64,000 bases of DNA from Solen grandis (taxonomy: Eukaryota; Mollusca; Bivalvia; Adapedonta; Solenidae): contig CM037783.1 of assembly GCA_021229015.1 (NCBI GenBank), positions 22,205,289 to 22,269,288 of the forward strand, read 5' to 3'. How positions within the stretch are numbered: position 1 is the stretch's first letter; each line of letters opens with the position of its first letter. The notes beneath the pieces were generated by a model. The model was not told where the DNA came from, made no database searches, and saw nothing but the letters and a program-made list of their open reading frames with translations. The position numbers and the translations under genes were made by a program. Positions 1-12,526 of the stretch are shown piece by piece.

Positions 1-1659
1 ACTTGAGCAAAAAATGAAGATTACACACACCTGAAAAATATCCAACATCAGGGAATATAACATATACATGGTACCAGTAACTACATCTTCTGAATAAACA
101 TCATTGTTATTTGTAATTACACAGGGAACCAGTTGCAACAATTTGTAGATAAACTTCCTACTTATTTTAAAATATAATTATACAGGGAACCAGTAGGAAC
201 AACTTCTGAATAAAGATCAGGTTATTTCAAATTGAAATAAGATGTGGAACCAGGCAACATAAGAAAAAATTCTGATTTCAAAATGTAAATATATTCCCTT
301 GATCTGAGAACAATGAAAGTTATGACATTATTCATAATTAATATTCTTTATTTTTTTAATAAGAAAAGTAAAAATCTCTCTCAAAGCCATATATATTCAT
401 AAACTTTTTATACACCATAAATTTTGATTTACAGTTACTATGGCACTCTTGAGTAATTCAAATCCAAGTATAGTTTTTACATGTATGATTGTTTCCATAT
501 GATATCATGTGGAAATATATTTGTTCCCATATGATCATAATCAGTTCAACAATCAAATGCCCATCACATGGCCATCTTTATTCAAACATAACACAATTCT
601 CTGGAAAACAAAAATATTAAAGTGAGAAAAAAAAATATGAACAAGATTTTCTGTCGGGGGGAAAGGGTTTTTTTTTTTTTTTTTTGTTTTTTTTTTTTAC
701 ATTGCAGGCCTATAAAAAAGGAATTGACTAAATGACTCCTTAGAATGGTAGCATGTATAATGAGAAGCTAAGTAATATTATGCAGCAATTAACAAACAAG
801 ACAAAAACATGAACTAAAAACAACAGAATGAGTCATGGTCCAGCAGATAAAAAACAACAAACCAGATATATCCATCTCTTATCTGTACATGCTGAATATC
901 ACAAACACGAGTGTTTCAGGTCAAAACATACCAAATCTACTTCAGCCATATAAAGACTTCAGTACTGTAAATATTTACTTATATATCTGTGAACCACTTG
1001 TTTTCATTATTTTTTACAAGCATCTGTATCTAGATTGTATTTAATTTGCATAAGGTTACAGAATCACATTAGAGCTATCACTGAAGGTGATAAATACCCC
1101 TGCTGTGTCGCCCTTGGGCTTACTCAACAATATAGAAAAAACTTTTTATGAAATGGAAAGGATGTGTAGATTAGATGTATACAAATTAAACACCTCTCAT
1201 TAAAAATTGGTTGAAAAAAAAAAGCTGATTGAAAACTCCTTATCCACTTATTCAAAAGTGTTAATTCTTAAAGAAATTATAAGTTTATAAATGTGTTCTG
1301 GATATTGATTTATTAAAAAAAAAGAGATTTAAAGGTTCAGTCCATTTTTTGTTTGTTTGCTAGTACCTAATTATTCTCCACAAAAGGGTGTGTGTGTGTG
1401 CATGTGTGTGTGGGGGGGGGGGGTGTTAAATGTATTACATGAGATTGATAATATATCTATATAAGATGGATAACATGAAAATATAGAAACATAAAAACTT
1501 AAAAAAAAAAAAAATCTGTCAAGTTTAACATTTCCCCATTCAAATTGGGTTAACTAGTGCTCTCATTACAAGTAAAACTTCTTAATGAAAGATAAAGTGA
1601 TTGTCAATATAATAATAACACAATTAATTCTTAAGTTGTCTGTTTTGCATTTATGTTAA
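1..1659. other. non-coding, low-complexity stretch
   Basis: I see no supported gene. The first 260 bases hold a loose repeat built on GGAACCAGT and CTTCTGAATAAA (about 60 bp spacing). There is a poly-T run at 668-698 and a TG run ending in poly-G at 1388-1423. At about 1071-1135 lies a short hairpin-bearing module (ATCACTGAAGGTGAT) that recurs at 2513 and 60367 and looks like the head of a dispersed element. Confidence 0.6.
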
Positions 1660-1856
1660 CCCTTTCCCTCATAGAGGACACCATGAAAAGACCTATGCGA
1701 ACAACATAAAACCAGATCAGCCTGCGAGTAACTCGCAGACTGATCAGGTTTTATGCGTTTGTGTCTCATGGTTGGAATGAGGAATTTACAATTAAATTTG
1801 GTAAGGTTTAACTGTGGTTTTCTGCAGATCAGGCTTTATGTGGTACCTACTGAGTA
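1660..1856 (-). mobile_element. MITE family A, copy 1 (3'-truncated)
   Basis: Starts right after a TTAA with CCCTTTCCCTCATAGAGG and contains the family's central palindrome (arms GCCTGCGAG / CTCGCAGaC) and its conserved CTGCAGATCAGGCTTTATG block. It lacks the closing ATGAGGGAAAGGG terminus, so this copy is truncated. Minus orientation is defined relative to the copies beginning CCCTTTCCCTCATATAG. Non-coding. Confidence 0.8.
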
Positions 1857-1862
1857 TGTTTT

Positions 1863-2075
1863 AATTAAACATTTGGGTATTTTTTTTATTTGAGAGGTTA
1901 AGGAAGTAAAGTTACAAAGTTACTGAAATCATACTATGAGTAATTATATATATATAAGCAGCCATCACCAACTTATGAGATTTCAAGTACTTGACCTATT
2001 TGACATAAATGATCACATAACTTAATAAAATACTTGTTGAGTAATTAAACATTTGGGTATTTTTTTTATTTGAGA
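1863..2075. repeat. 33 bp direct repeat pair bracketing 147 bp
   Basis: The sequence beginning AATTAAACATTTGGGTATTT and ending TTATTTGAGA occurs at 1863-1895 and again at 2043-2075. The first copy abuts the truncated end of MITE A copy 1, so this looks like a local duplication that also removed the MITE terminus. Confidence 0.6.
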
Positions 2076-2790
2076 AATAAATCAATCAGTAATACTTAGC
2101 ACTAAGTAAACTTAAATTAATAAACTGGTACCTGTATTATGTAGTTAGTATGAATCTCCATCAAAGTCAAATCTAATTAATAAAATATTTCTTATAGTTC
2201 CACTCAAGACTACATGAGTAGATAGATTATAGACCTCTTTGATAATTCAATATCCAGGGTTTTCCCTGTGTGTGTGTGTTTTCCCCTAAATGGAGGTCAA
2301 ATGGCCCCCTGTTATTTAGGGTCATTTAGACAGGTCAAATGACCTCCAAAGATAATCTGAGGGTTAAAATGAACAATTTTGTGCATCATGAAAAACCCTT
2401 GATATCAGGACTTGTGTTCTTTGTTTATCTGTTAATGATATTTCAAGATATTCTGGCAAGTCATAATCTCAAAAAAATATATATTTCATAAATATTCTGT
2501 ACACATGTGTCAACTAGAGTTATCACTTAAGGTGATGACTACCCCCTGTTGTGCTGCCTTGCCTCAACAGTGTGAAACAAGATTAAAACAAGACAATAAG
2601 TGTGATTTCCTATATTGCCCCACTGCACTCTGAAAAGCTGAGCTATGATAAGATATTCCTAGAAGATTACATACGAGTTGGTTTACCACATGACTATGGG
2701 AAAATGTGACCATAACAATGAAAACAGGACAAATATACGGCAACATTTCATGACTAAAAGCCCCTTTCCATATCAACATACTTCTACATC
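2076..2790. other. non-coding intergenic or intronic sequence
   Basis: No supported gene. Around 2287-2350 there is an imperfect palindromic patch of GGTCAAATG / CATTTGACC repeats. At 2513-2575 is another copy of the ATCACTTAAGGTGAT hairpin head followed by TACCCCCTGTTGTG, related to 1071-1135. Confidence 0.5.
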
Positions 2791-2793
2791 AAA

Positions 2794-3912
2794 CAAGAGC
2801 TGTCAGAGGACAGCACGCTCGACTATTCAAAATGCTTGTTGGTAAATAAAATAAAATCTATTTCAATTCTTGCCCTTCATATACCCTGTATATAATAAGT
2901 CAAAAATGATATACCTTGATAGTCTAATACCCTTAAATTGGTTTATGAAATCTAAAATCATTCTCATGCCCAGTTACTGAGACATAAGCATAAAACTGTG
3001 CATGCAAAACTTTAAGCAAGTATCCAAGTTAGAAAAGAGACTTAATTTGTATAAAATTCAGTCCAAGAGTTATCCTCCTTGGTTTTCTGATGCCCCTAAA
3101 CACACTTCTAAACTTTCTAGTCAATACCAAAAACAATTTCTGAGATATTAGCTGGATAAAAGATTGCATGCAAACTTTAACCGAAAGTCTAAGTCAAAAA
3201 GTGGCCCTAATCTGCATTATATTCAGTCAAAATCCATCTGCCATTATAGTATAATACCAGTGAACATATTTAAGAAGTTTCAAATCAAACCCAAGCCTGG
3301 TTACTGAAATATAAGCATGAAATTCCTTGCATGCAAAACTTTAACCAAAATTTTGTAAGTTAAAAAGGGGCCATAACTTGTAATATATTCCATCAAGTGT
3401 TATGTTCCTTGATAGTATAATACCCCTAAATATATTAAACATGTTTCAAATCAATCATATGCCTGGACGCTGAGATATAAGCATGAAAGTGCCTTACATG
3501 AAAAACTTTAACCAAAATTTCGAAGTTGAAAAGGGGCCATAACCTTGTAACATATTCCATCAAGAGTTATCTACCTTGATAGTATGATACCCTTTAAAGT
3601 ATTAAAGATGTTTCAAATTAATTATGCCAGGATACTGAGATATAAGCATGAGAGTGCCTTGCATGTAAAACTTAAAATTTCTATGTTAAAAAAGGGGCCA
3701 TAATTTGTAATATATTCCATCAAGAGTTATCTACCTTGGTTGTCTGATGCCCCTTAACATATTCATAAACTTTCAAGGCAATACCATAATTGGTTATTGA
3801 GATATAAGGTTGATAGTAACTTGCATGCAAAACTTTAACCAAGAGCTGCAACGCCGACGCAAGGGTGACTACAAGAGCTCTCATATTCCTCGAATAGTCA
3901 AGCTAAAAATGC
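2794..3912 (+). mobile_element. hairpin-ended tandem-array element, family Q
   Basis: It opens with AACAAGAGCTGTCAGAGGAC, whose core is a small hairpin, followed by CGCTCGACTATTC. It closes with GAATAGTCAAGCTAAAAA, which is nearly complementary to the CGCTCGACTATTC block. Between the ends are about six degenerate units of roughly 165 bp, each carrying GCATGCAAAACTTTAACC, GGGGCCATAA and ATTCCATCAAGAGTTAT. The layout resembles the tandem-array non-autonomous elements ('pearl'/Helentron type) known from bivalves; that class assignment is inference. Family relatives in this window: 28644-28740 (head only) and 39740-41480. Confidence 0.65.
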
Positions 3913-4901
3913 AACAACAAATCAGCGCAGGGCAGTCTAGGTGTCTGCTGAACACATTGTTTAAATGCAGCAAGGAAGTTCAAACAGTTTCACAATACCA
4001 AATTAGTTTCATACATATATTTACATACATATTCATATGAAATACAAAAGTAAAACTAGAGATAAATTTATATATAAGAAATTTCTAACAATGTCCTGAT
4101 TCTTTTCTGGGAATGTTTTCAATTTGTGTAAATATGGTCCAAATTTGTGATTTTTGTGTCATAAAAATGAATGGTTTAAAGTGTGTCAAAATTTAACAGT
4201 TATTGTAAAAAAATTATGATTATCCATGCCATGAAATAAACTTTAAACTTGTTCAACAACATTTAACTAAATTTACACAGCACTCAACTACATTACCAAT
4301 GTCACCATTATAAAACTTGATCAGCTGTTAAATGATGTACCGACAAATCAGGTTTATACAGCTACATATCAGTTTCAGTACCTCTGAGGTGAGAGGATTA
4401 TATTGTAAACCTATTCCAACTCGTAACTGCTTACTGTCTGATGTGGATTAACAATCGTAGAAACTGATTGATCTGTTTACTGAAAGATTAACATGCCCTC
4501 TCCAACCCTGTACCGACACAAAATACCGGCATTCTTGTAATAAACTATCAAAGATTTTATTCCTAGCATTGAACTTCAATAAAAAAAAATTTACCATGCT
4601 TTTCTGTTTACATATCATGGCTTTTATATAACAGTTTTGATGGTAGTACCATACCAAGTACTTTAAGATGTCTAACAAGTCCATCAAGTATATCGAAAAG
4701 AAGCAATCATAGCAAAACAGCATTTAAATGTTCAGATATACAATGTACTTTGAAATATGATAAATATTTAGGAATAGCTAACTTGTCTTTTTTATTTTTT
4801 CAAAAGCAAGATACAATTACCAGTTTAAATGATAACAAAAGGGGTGGTATAAGCAGCGAAAATAAATATGCTCCTTCAGCTCTGCTTAATACACATGCCT
4901 G

Positions 4902-4946
<45 letters not shown>

Positions 4947-5930
4947 TATAAAATTACCCATTTCTACAAGAATGCTTAAAAAATAAAAAATGTTCAACAC
5001 ATATTAATCCTAATCCTCAATGGCCTACACTGACTCAGTATCATCACCAAAATCTGACATGTTAACTTATCAGACAAACAGATAAAAGATTTGAGTAGAG
5101 CAGCCATCTTTAAAACAGTGTTGGTTTGCAGTTACTCTTCCTTTAACTTTATTAGTGGGTACGTTTTGTCACAAAGGAAGTAAAAAGAATGGGGAAATAA
5201 AAAGGGCTAAAAGAATTTGAGCCCCTATCCTTGCCTTTTTCATTAGTTGGTCATGAATCTGAAAACCAGAAACAATTTAATGATGGCCTGGTACAAAGGA
5301 TGACTAGACAAAGGCACATTCTCTGCAAGGCTTAGCACTTATGTACACAAAAACTTATTCTACAACAAATCTTAATGTAAGATTTCCTTTGACATTGATA
5401 TTTAAAAAAAAAAAACAACTTTGTTAATGCCTGTATCTCAGCGAAAATGAAATTCCAAATCATTTGAGATTTCAAAGTGTTTAATGCATTTAGGCAAGGT
5501 TTGAATTTCTCCTTACAGATGGTCCTTATCTCAAAAAAAAAAAAAAATCTTAATTTCAAAACTTTGGAAAACCTTGATAAACCGGAGATAAATGCTTTTG
5601 AAAAATATCAAATACTCACACAAAGAGGTTTATTTATTTCATCTAAATAAGTTGCAAAATTGCAAAATATGTTTTTGACCATCAAAATTTAAAAAAAATC
5701 TTAAGTTAAGATTATAGTGATCAAACAGCTGGCCACTACTACACTTCAAATTGCACTATAACCCTGCATGTGTTATTCTTCATTTACACATGCTTCTCTG
5801 TGAGTAAATAGAAGGCCTTGGTGCAAAACTGATGTAACTGCTTCTTCATCTAAATGCGTTCACAGTCATTCTGCACAAAGCCTTCCAAATATAGAAATAA
5901 ATTCAATGGATGCAACAAAATCTGATTTAA
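3913..5930. other. non-coding stretch with GA microsatellite
   Basis: No supported gene. A (GA)n microsatellite lies at 4904-4942; open frames through it are artefacts of the repeat. Several poly-A tracts (5405, 5534) are present. Nothing else recognisable. Confidence 0.6.
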
Positions 5931-6045
5931 CCCTTAACTTCATATAGATCCATTTTGATACATTGGCAAACAGGGCAGATCCAGTCCAGATAGCTCCTAT
6001 ATAGGAGCTGTCTGATCAGGGCCCTCTCTGTTTGCTCATACAATA

Positions 6046-8024
6046 GTGGTCACGCGATTTCTCAATGTGGCGATTCATTGAATACCGGCGATGGCTCGAG
6101 CTACAAATACCTTGATTAAGCCCTTCTTATTCTATATAAATTTATATAGCGATTCCTCAAACATGTGATTTTGGATTCCTCGAGCTCCGTCCTTGATCCC
6201 TAGATTATATATATATTATTTCTATGCAGTTCCTCGAAGTTGATATCAACACCTACCTATATCTCCTTGACAACCATACTCCGGCCCTATGACCACCTGT
6301 AATGAACACCTTGGTCGAGATGGTTTTCTTTTTGTTTTCACACATTATCAAACCTCCTTAGAGTACATTGGTGAATCGTTATATCAACACAGCCATGTAG
6401 AAAGTATTTTCGCACCTACTGATCATGTAACAAACTGTAATGGGTCTGCATGATTAATCATTTGTCATTAAAGGAGCTGATTTTGTTTGTGTGTTGTTCT
6501 TCTTTCTATGTAATCATTAATTTGAAAGAATGTAAAAAATACGCAACGCCGTCATATACACAAACTAAAACAAAGGGTTTCAATCATATTATCAGTAAAC
6601 AAGAGGGCCAAGATGGCCCTTGGTTGCTCACCTGAGAAAGATGATTGCTTAAGAAATAAAGATGCTTGAGTGTAAAAGTGAAATCTGGCTTTTTTTATGG
6701 TGAAATGGGCATAACTCCTAAATTTACAAGTCAATATCAGTTATAATTGAACCCGATTGTGAGATTATAGGCATAAACATTGTCTTAAAGTTAAAAAATG
6801 ATTGTTAAAAAAATGAAGTTGGTAGAGAATAAACAAAGTGAAATCTTGTATTTTTTGTATTAAAAGGGGCATAACTCCTGACCTAAATGACCCATCTCAG
6901 CCAAATGAACTCAATCGAGACTTATGGTCATTAACAATGTCATAAAGTTTGAAGATGATTGCTAAAAAAAGGAAGATGCTAGAGTGTAAACAATGTGAAA
7001 TATGGCTTTTTTTATATTAAAAGGGGCATAACTCCTGACCTAATTGACGGATCTCAGCCATAATCGAACTCAATCGAGACCTTATGGTCATAAGCATTGT
7101 CATAAAGTTTGAAGATGATTGCTCAAAAGATGAAGATGCTAGAGTGTAAACAAAGTGATTGGCATTTTTTAAATTAAAAGGGGCATAATCTGACTAATTG
7201 AATCGAGACTAAAAAAAAAATTTTTTTAAGGGGCATAACTCCTGACCTAATTGATGAATCTCAGACATAATCGAACTCAATCGAGACCTTATGGTCATAA
7301 GCATTGCCATAAAGTTTGAAGAGGTTTGCTCAAAATGAAGATGCTAGAGTGAAACAATGAAATTGGCTTTTTTGAATTTAAAAGGGGCATAACTCCTGAC
7401 CTAATGGTACGATATCAGCCATAATCGAACTTGGCCGTGATTTTATGGTTATAAACATTGATATAAAGTTTGAAGATAATTGCTCATGAAATGAAGATGC
7501 TAGAGTGCAAACAATGTGAAATCTGGCTTTTTTGAATTTTAAAAGGGGCATAACTCCTGACCTAATGGTACGATATCAGCCATAATCGAACTTGGCCGTG
7601 ATTTTATGGTTATAAACATTGTTTTAAAGTTTGAAGATAATTGCTCATAAAATGAAGATGCTAGAGTGCAAACGAACAAATTGTGGACGACGGACGACGG
7701 ACGGACGGACGGACGACGGACATTCATCGATCCTAAAAGCTCATCCTGAGCACACGTGCTCAGGTGAGCTAAAAAAGAACTTATTTCTGACTTAATTCTC
7801 GCAATGAAAGCTATTATCGCGTTATTTTTGTATTTTTAAACATATATTATGTTTATAAAGTATTATTAAAGGCTAAATGTAACAAAATAACTCATGAAAA
7901 GATGACATTAAGGTATCAATAAATGTAAATGTATTGAATTTTGACACATAAATGATTCCTCGAATACGGTGATTCTTTGAGTTTTTTTGCAGATCCCGTC
8001 CGACCTCGAGGAATCGCATGACCA
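6046..8024. mobile_element. TIR DNA element inserted in MITE B (non-autonomous)
   Basis: The two ends are inverted: the left carries AGTGGTCACGCGATTTCTC, and the right, read on the minus strand, AGTGGTCATGCGATTCCTC. Subterminal copies of CGATTCCTCGA-like motifs recur inside both ends (about 6168-6235 and 7960-8020). No transposase was found. If the outermost bases are CAGTGG with a TA target, a Tc1/mariner-type origin is possible, but the duplication is not clear. A further tandem-array element sits inside. Confidence 0.6.
6598..7775 (+). mobile_element. hairpin-ended tandem-array element, family P
   Basis: Begins AACAAGAGGGCCAAGATGG with a GGGCCA/TGGCCC hairpin and TTGCTCACCTGAG. Ends with a GGACGGACGGAC run, then GAGCACACGTGCTCAGGTGAGCT; the closing CTCAGGTGAGC is complementary to the opening GCTCACCTGAG. 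Inside are about six units of roughly 160 bp, marked by AAAAGGGGCATAACTCCTGA and GAAGATGCTAGAGTG; one unit (near 7200) is shortened. A second member starts at 34099. Confidence 0.7.
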
Positions 8025-8161
8025 CTGTACTGTATCTCAGTTTTTACACAGTCTGTGTGGCAAAAAAGAATTCATGATTCCATACACCATTCTAAGATCT
8101 GTTAATTAATATTCATAATGTCATAGATTTGTACATAAATATTCATGAGGTAAAGGGTTAA

Positions 8162-9061
8162 TCACCAATGCTTCATAAGAATTGCCCTTATATATATTAT
8201 AGTCAACACACAACAAAATACACCTGGGGTGCCAGCAGTTTCATCTATAGACCCTGAACAGCCCTAGTGATTCTTATAATTCATTCTTGTCTTTCTTTCT
8301 GTTCAATATCATATGCTGCATTCATAAAATTTCATAATAAAACTGCAACTGCCAAGTGCATACAAAAGTTTGTGATTAGAAAATTTTACCATATTGTTCT
8401 ATAGATAACAGTGTAATAATAATTTAGCTTGTAAACACAAATATTCACATTTTACCGATGGTTGGCATTTTCGCAGCCATGAAAACAAATGTATTTCAGT
8501 TTGGTAGATAAATGAATGCACAAAATAATTCATAGCCTGGACATGAGCAATTTATGCTTGTGGATGCAAATCTGCCATGAAAATCTTAAAATGCATAAAA
8601 TAACATGATTTTAAGGTACTTTGGACTTAATAAGTCTATGTCACTTTTCAACACTTAAGAAAGATGCATTCTAAATAATGCACAGATAAAATGAATATAT
8701 ACAAAGCGAGGGAGTAATTATCCCTTAACAGCAATTGAAATTCAAACCACTTTCCAGTCTAAATGGAAATACAAAATTTAAAAAAACAAAAACATAAAAT
8801 ATCTTGGTGAAATTAGAGCCAAGTTTCATTTGTTAGTTTCCCATCTGTTAAATAAACTAGCTCAAACTGAGAATTGCTGCCAAATCTGATGTTTTACTTA
8901 TTTAATGAAAAACAATCCACTACCAATAATACTAAAAGCTAAGTAATCCCTTACCAGATGAAAGGAACATAGATCTATCCTTACTAGACCCTTCAATCCA
9001 AATTTAAGAATGATAAAGCTGACATACTCATCACTCATTTTCCACCTTAGAGTACACTTAA
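8162..9061. other. non-coding stretch
   Basis: I see nothing supportable here: no long open frame, no splice-bounded exon that I trust, no clear repeat. Confidence 0.5.
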
Positions 9062-9260
9062 CCCTTTACTTCATATAGACATGTTTTGATGCATTGGCTA
9101 ACAGAGCTAACCCAGATCAGACAGATACCTTCTTTGTTTGCTCATAAAACATTGTAGCTCAGATTCTGCACAGTCTGTAATTTATATACCATTTAATGTT
9201 CCTGTTAATTAATATTCATCAAGTAATAGATTTATACATGAATATTCATGAAGTAAGGGA
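9062..9260 (+). mobile_element. MITE family B, copy 2 (intact)
   Basis: Flanked by TTAA on both sides (9058-9061 and 9261-9264). Starts CCCTTTACTTCATATAGAC and ends ATTCATGAAGTAAGGGA. This uninterrupted copy serves as the reference for the split copy at 5931-8157. Non-coding. Confidence 0.75.
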
Positions 9261-9264
9261 TTAA

Positions 9265-10256
9265 GATGTCTTGTGAATAAGAATCCTGATCTTAAAAAAT
9301 ATCTCACAGTTATACAAATTCCAATTTTAAAAAAAAAAAATCAATAAAAAAACAAAACAAATGAAAGACAAGATAAACTGGAGAAAAACAGTTTCAGCCA
9401 AAATCTTGGACAGATAAAAAAGCAAATGAGCAGTATGAGAACATAGATACCTCTGAGGTATGAAATGAACTATATAAACCAATGTATGGTCTTTAACTAA
9501 TATGCCAAATTCTGGATACTATATTTGGAAATGTAGACATTTCTAAGAGTGATAGATAAAAATGTAACAATAATGGGAATATCCCAGGCCCTGATTATAT
9601 TTATAACATTTAGAAAAGTATAATATATACCAAAAATATACATGTAACATTACAGTATAAGATAATTCTCAGACAAAAAACAGGCTAAAAATAGGAATGT
9701 CTGAAGGTAAAAATCTAAATGTTGTTGTTTACTTTTAATTCATGACTAAAATATGGTATGAATTGATGAATTAAAATCTGATCTCAAAACTACATTTTCA
9801 ATCATGTAAAGGCACATTGTGTCTAAAATGCACTTGATATTTATTATAAAGGATAAAAAGCCAAAGACTTGAAGAAAAAAGAAGCTGAATGGCTTTAGAG
9901 ATTAAAATATCTTAAAAAAGGAGAAGAAAACAACAGTATAAATACAGAGACCATTACTAAAACAATCCAAGTTATGTACAAAGAAGTGTACAACACTTAG
10001 GAAACTATGAAGATATTAGTACAAGTACTTAAGAATATAATGGTATCCTTGCTGGCTTGGGCATTTCTGTTGGATGACCTTAATAGCAATCTTTCAATCA
10101 TTCTCCTGATCATGAATATTGTGAGAATGTTTGAATAAATTTCCTTGTTACTGTGACAGCAGTCAGCACAATCATTTAATCTAGAACAAATCTTGTCTTA
10201 CAGTACATGTATTTCCATTGAATTTTTTTAAATATTCCTACACCACCTTTAACTAT
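9265..10256. other. 3' flank / UTR of the receptor-like gene
   Basis: Non-coding. It lies downstream of the stop codon of the minus-strand gene ending at 10257. A minus-strand AATAAA (plus TTTATT, 9840-9845) sits about 410 bases past the stop and is a plausible polyadenylation signal. No other feature recognised. Confidence 0.45.
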
Positions 10257-11546
10257 CTACACCTCAGTTTCAGTAGAAGTCTTAAGAGTAACCTTTGCAT
10301 GGGAAGGGCTACCTCCATCAGCTGTATTTATAACTTTATCAGTATTTTCATCTTCATTTTTTTCAGGCTCTTTTTGACCTTCACGACCTAAATCTTTTAC
10401 CTCATCCTCGCCTCTCTTTATTGACCCTTTCCCTTCCGCCCCTATCTCTTCACCTGGCCTTAACGAGGTAGACCGAGGTGGTGGATTAGGACTGACGTCT
10501 ACATAGTCAGGTGTCTTCTTCACTTCAGTAGGTGACAGATAATCATCATCAGCTACAGTTTCAGGGGGTTCTGGAGCATCCCCCAGTTTTTCCAACACAT
10601 ACACATCATCCTTCTCTCCTGTCTGATCTTGCACTGCCCGGCTACTATCATTGTTATCATATTTATTCTCACCCTTACCAGTTGTACTATCTACAGTTTT
10701 GACAGGAGATCTCTCAAGTGAGGATCCCTTAGTAACCCTAGGTTTAGCTACTGGTCTCTGACCAGGGGATGTAGGACTAGAAGGTTCTTTCACAGGTGAT
10801 GCTGAACCAGGTACTGTCTTTGTAGGGGAACCTGCCGGGGATTTCTTGGGAGATCCACTAGCTACTTTCTCATGAGGTTCAAGTACAAAATAATCATGAA
10901 TTTTAGGTGGTGGAGTTTCTTCCTCTATTATTGTATCCATGTCTTTCTTTTCTTTCTCCAGTACCATGTAATCTGTTCCTGTAGCTCCATGCCCATTTAG
11001 TTTTTCACTATCTTGCTTGGCCGCTTCTTTTTCCAGGGTGAAATAATCATGAGGCGTCTCTGGGTCTACACCAATGCTAGCTTCACTATCTCGCATGGCC
11101 CCTTGTCCCCTTTTAGATGCAAGATCTTCATACGGACCCGAGTTACGCACATCCGTATCCCTCAATAACGGATTATAGATGTTATTCCTCATTTCAGCAG
11201 ATAATGATGTTGTTGAAATTACCGAATCCCCATCTAAAAGTGGACGACGGGAGGCAGTGGATTCAAACCTCTGCACACCCCGCCCACGTCTATTACTCCC
11301 ATTAGCAGTGTTTCTCTCTGGAGGTTCTGGTACCTCATTAATTACAGAGGCATTCTGGTTTGTCCTATTGTAAAACACAGACTGGTCATCCGAGTGATCT
11401 ACATTAAAAAATCGATAGATGCGGGTAGACAAGGCTCGGAAGCTAGAAATCCCATGTCCCCTCTTTCGCTTGTCTTTCCGGCTTGGGAGCTGGACCATGC
11501 CACCTGTTGCTCCTCTAGAACTGTCTGTGCTTTCTCCTCGCTGAGC
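10257..11546 (-). CDS. last exon: cytoplasmic tail of a single-pass receptor-like protein, Tyr motifs and PDZ ligand
   Basis: This long terminal exon encodes about 429 residues and ends at a TAG (10257-10259). The frame is open to an ATG at 11576, but I place the exon start at 11546, after ATGTTACAG, because that acceptor is in phase with the exon at 13025-13097. The ATG is therefore probably intronic. The tail is hydrophilic. It starts with a basic patch (RKDKRKRG) and carries a series of related tyrosine motifs: DYFTLEKE, DYMVLEKE, DYFVLEPHE, DVYVLEKL, DDYLSPTE and PDYVDV. It also has a Ser/Pro-rich segment (repeated SPxK, about 50 residues) and ends in STETEV. Y-x-x-L/I motifs are typical SH2-docking sites, and T-x-V at the C-terminus fits a class I PDZ ligand. 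I recognise no named family. A signalling adhesion or scavenger-type receptor is inference. Confidence 0.8.
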   Translation of the reverse strand, partial: AQRGESTDSSRGATGGMVQLPSRKDKRKRGHGISSFRALSTRIYRFFNVDHSDDQSVFYNRTNQNASVINEVPEPPERNTANGSNRRGRGVQRFESTASRRPLLDGDSVISTTSLSAEMRNNIYNPLLRDTDVRNSGPYEDLASKRGQGAMRDSEASIGVDPETPHDYFTLEKEAAKQDSEKLNGHGATGTDYMVLEKEKKDMDTIIEEETPPPKIHDYFVLEPHEKVASGSPKKSPAGSPTKTVPGSASPVKEPSSPTSPGQRPVAKPRVTKGSSLERSPVKTVDSTTGKGENKYDNNDSSRAVQDQTGEKDDVYVLEKLGDAPEPPETVADDDYLSPTEVKKTPDYVDVSPNPPPRSTSLRPGEEIGAEGKGSIKRGEDEVKDLGREGQKEPEKNEDENTDKVINTADGGSPSHAKVTLKTSTETEV

Positions 11547-12293
11547 CTGTAACATAGTCATCAGAATCTCATCCATGATTTCAAATTCATTTACAAGATC
11601 TCATTTAGCAGAAAATTTATAGTCCATTCTGCTAGGATTCAGGCATTTTATAAATTATCACTGTCTAATGAAGATACAAAATAATATAACCTTTACTGAA
11701 CTAATCTTCATCTGAGGTGCACCTGAAGTCAATTGGGAAGATATTAGACTTTTCACATCCAATTAAAATGAAACAAATACAGGGGAAAAGTTTGAAAAAT
11801 AGAATATCAGCTTGGGTTGCCATCAATAGGGCCAGCAGTGCCCCTGTTGAAAAACCTTATTGAAGACTGGAAATCTGACAAAATCTGGAAAACTTTTATC
11901 CCTACAGATAAGAACATTGTTAAATATATTAACAGACTAAGAATTCACTGTGTCTAATCTATGGTACAAAATGGTACTAAAGAGTGACAAAGAGTTTTTG
12001 TTTGTACAATGTATTTAACATTGTCACTGTATCCCTAAATGATAAGACTTCTATTTCATAAATCTTCTACATGTATTTCATAAATCATCTCAAATTGAAA
12101 TTGTCCTCCATTCACAAATTTTTAAATCTAGAACCCCCTTAATTGTTAATCAAGAGAAATAAACTTTACATACTTTCTATTATTAGCAGGTGCTGACAGA
12201 ACAATTATGGCCATTTTTTTTTCCAAAATAAACTACATGTATTTTGATGATACAGAATTTGACATTTTTGAATTCAGGAAAATCTAAATTTAA

Positions 12294-12526
12294 CCCTTTC
12301 CCTCATATAGACTCATTTTGACTCACTCAATAGGTACCACATAAAGCCTGATCTGCAGAAAACCACAGTTAAACCTTACCAAATTTAATTACAAAATCCT
12401 CATTTCCAGACCACTGAGGACCAGGTACAGCATAAAACCTGATCAGCCTGCCAGTTACTCGCAGGCTGATCTGGTTTTATGTTGTTTGCATAGGTCTTTT
12501 CATGGTTTCCTCTATGAGGGAAAGGT
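12294..12526 (+). mobile_element. MITE family A, copy 2 (intact)
   Basis: TTAA-flanked (12290-12293, 12527-12530). Starts CCCTTTCCCTCATATAGAC and ends TCTATGAGGGAAAGG. The centre carries a palindrome with arms CAGCCTGC / GCAGGCTG around a GTTACTC core. Length about 233 bp. Confidence 0.85.

Larger units (their letters stand above)
5931..8157 (+). mobile_element. MITE family B, copy 1, split by a nested insertion
   Basis: The left end CCCTTAACTTCATATAGA follows TTAA (5927-5930); the right end ATGAGGTAAAGGG precedes TTAA (8158-8161). The left part runs to about 6045 (TGTTTGCTCATA) and the right part resumes near 8025 (CTGTATCTCAG), as judged from the uninterrupted copy at 9062-9260. The intervening ~2 kb is a separate insertion. 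Confidence 0.75.

Noticed and set aside
4750..5000. Open frames through the GA repeat
   Set aside because: The frames exist only because (GA)n has no stops; no other evidence.
11547..11576. ATG at 11576 as start of the long tail frame
   Set aside because: The upstream exon at 13025-13097 joins in phase at 11546 after ATGTTACAG, and the membrane exon further upstream shows this is the tail of a longer protein.
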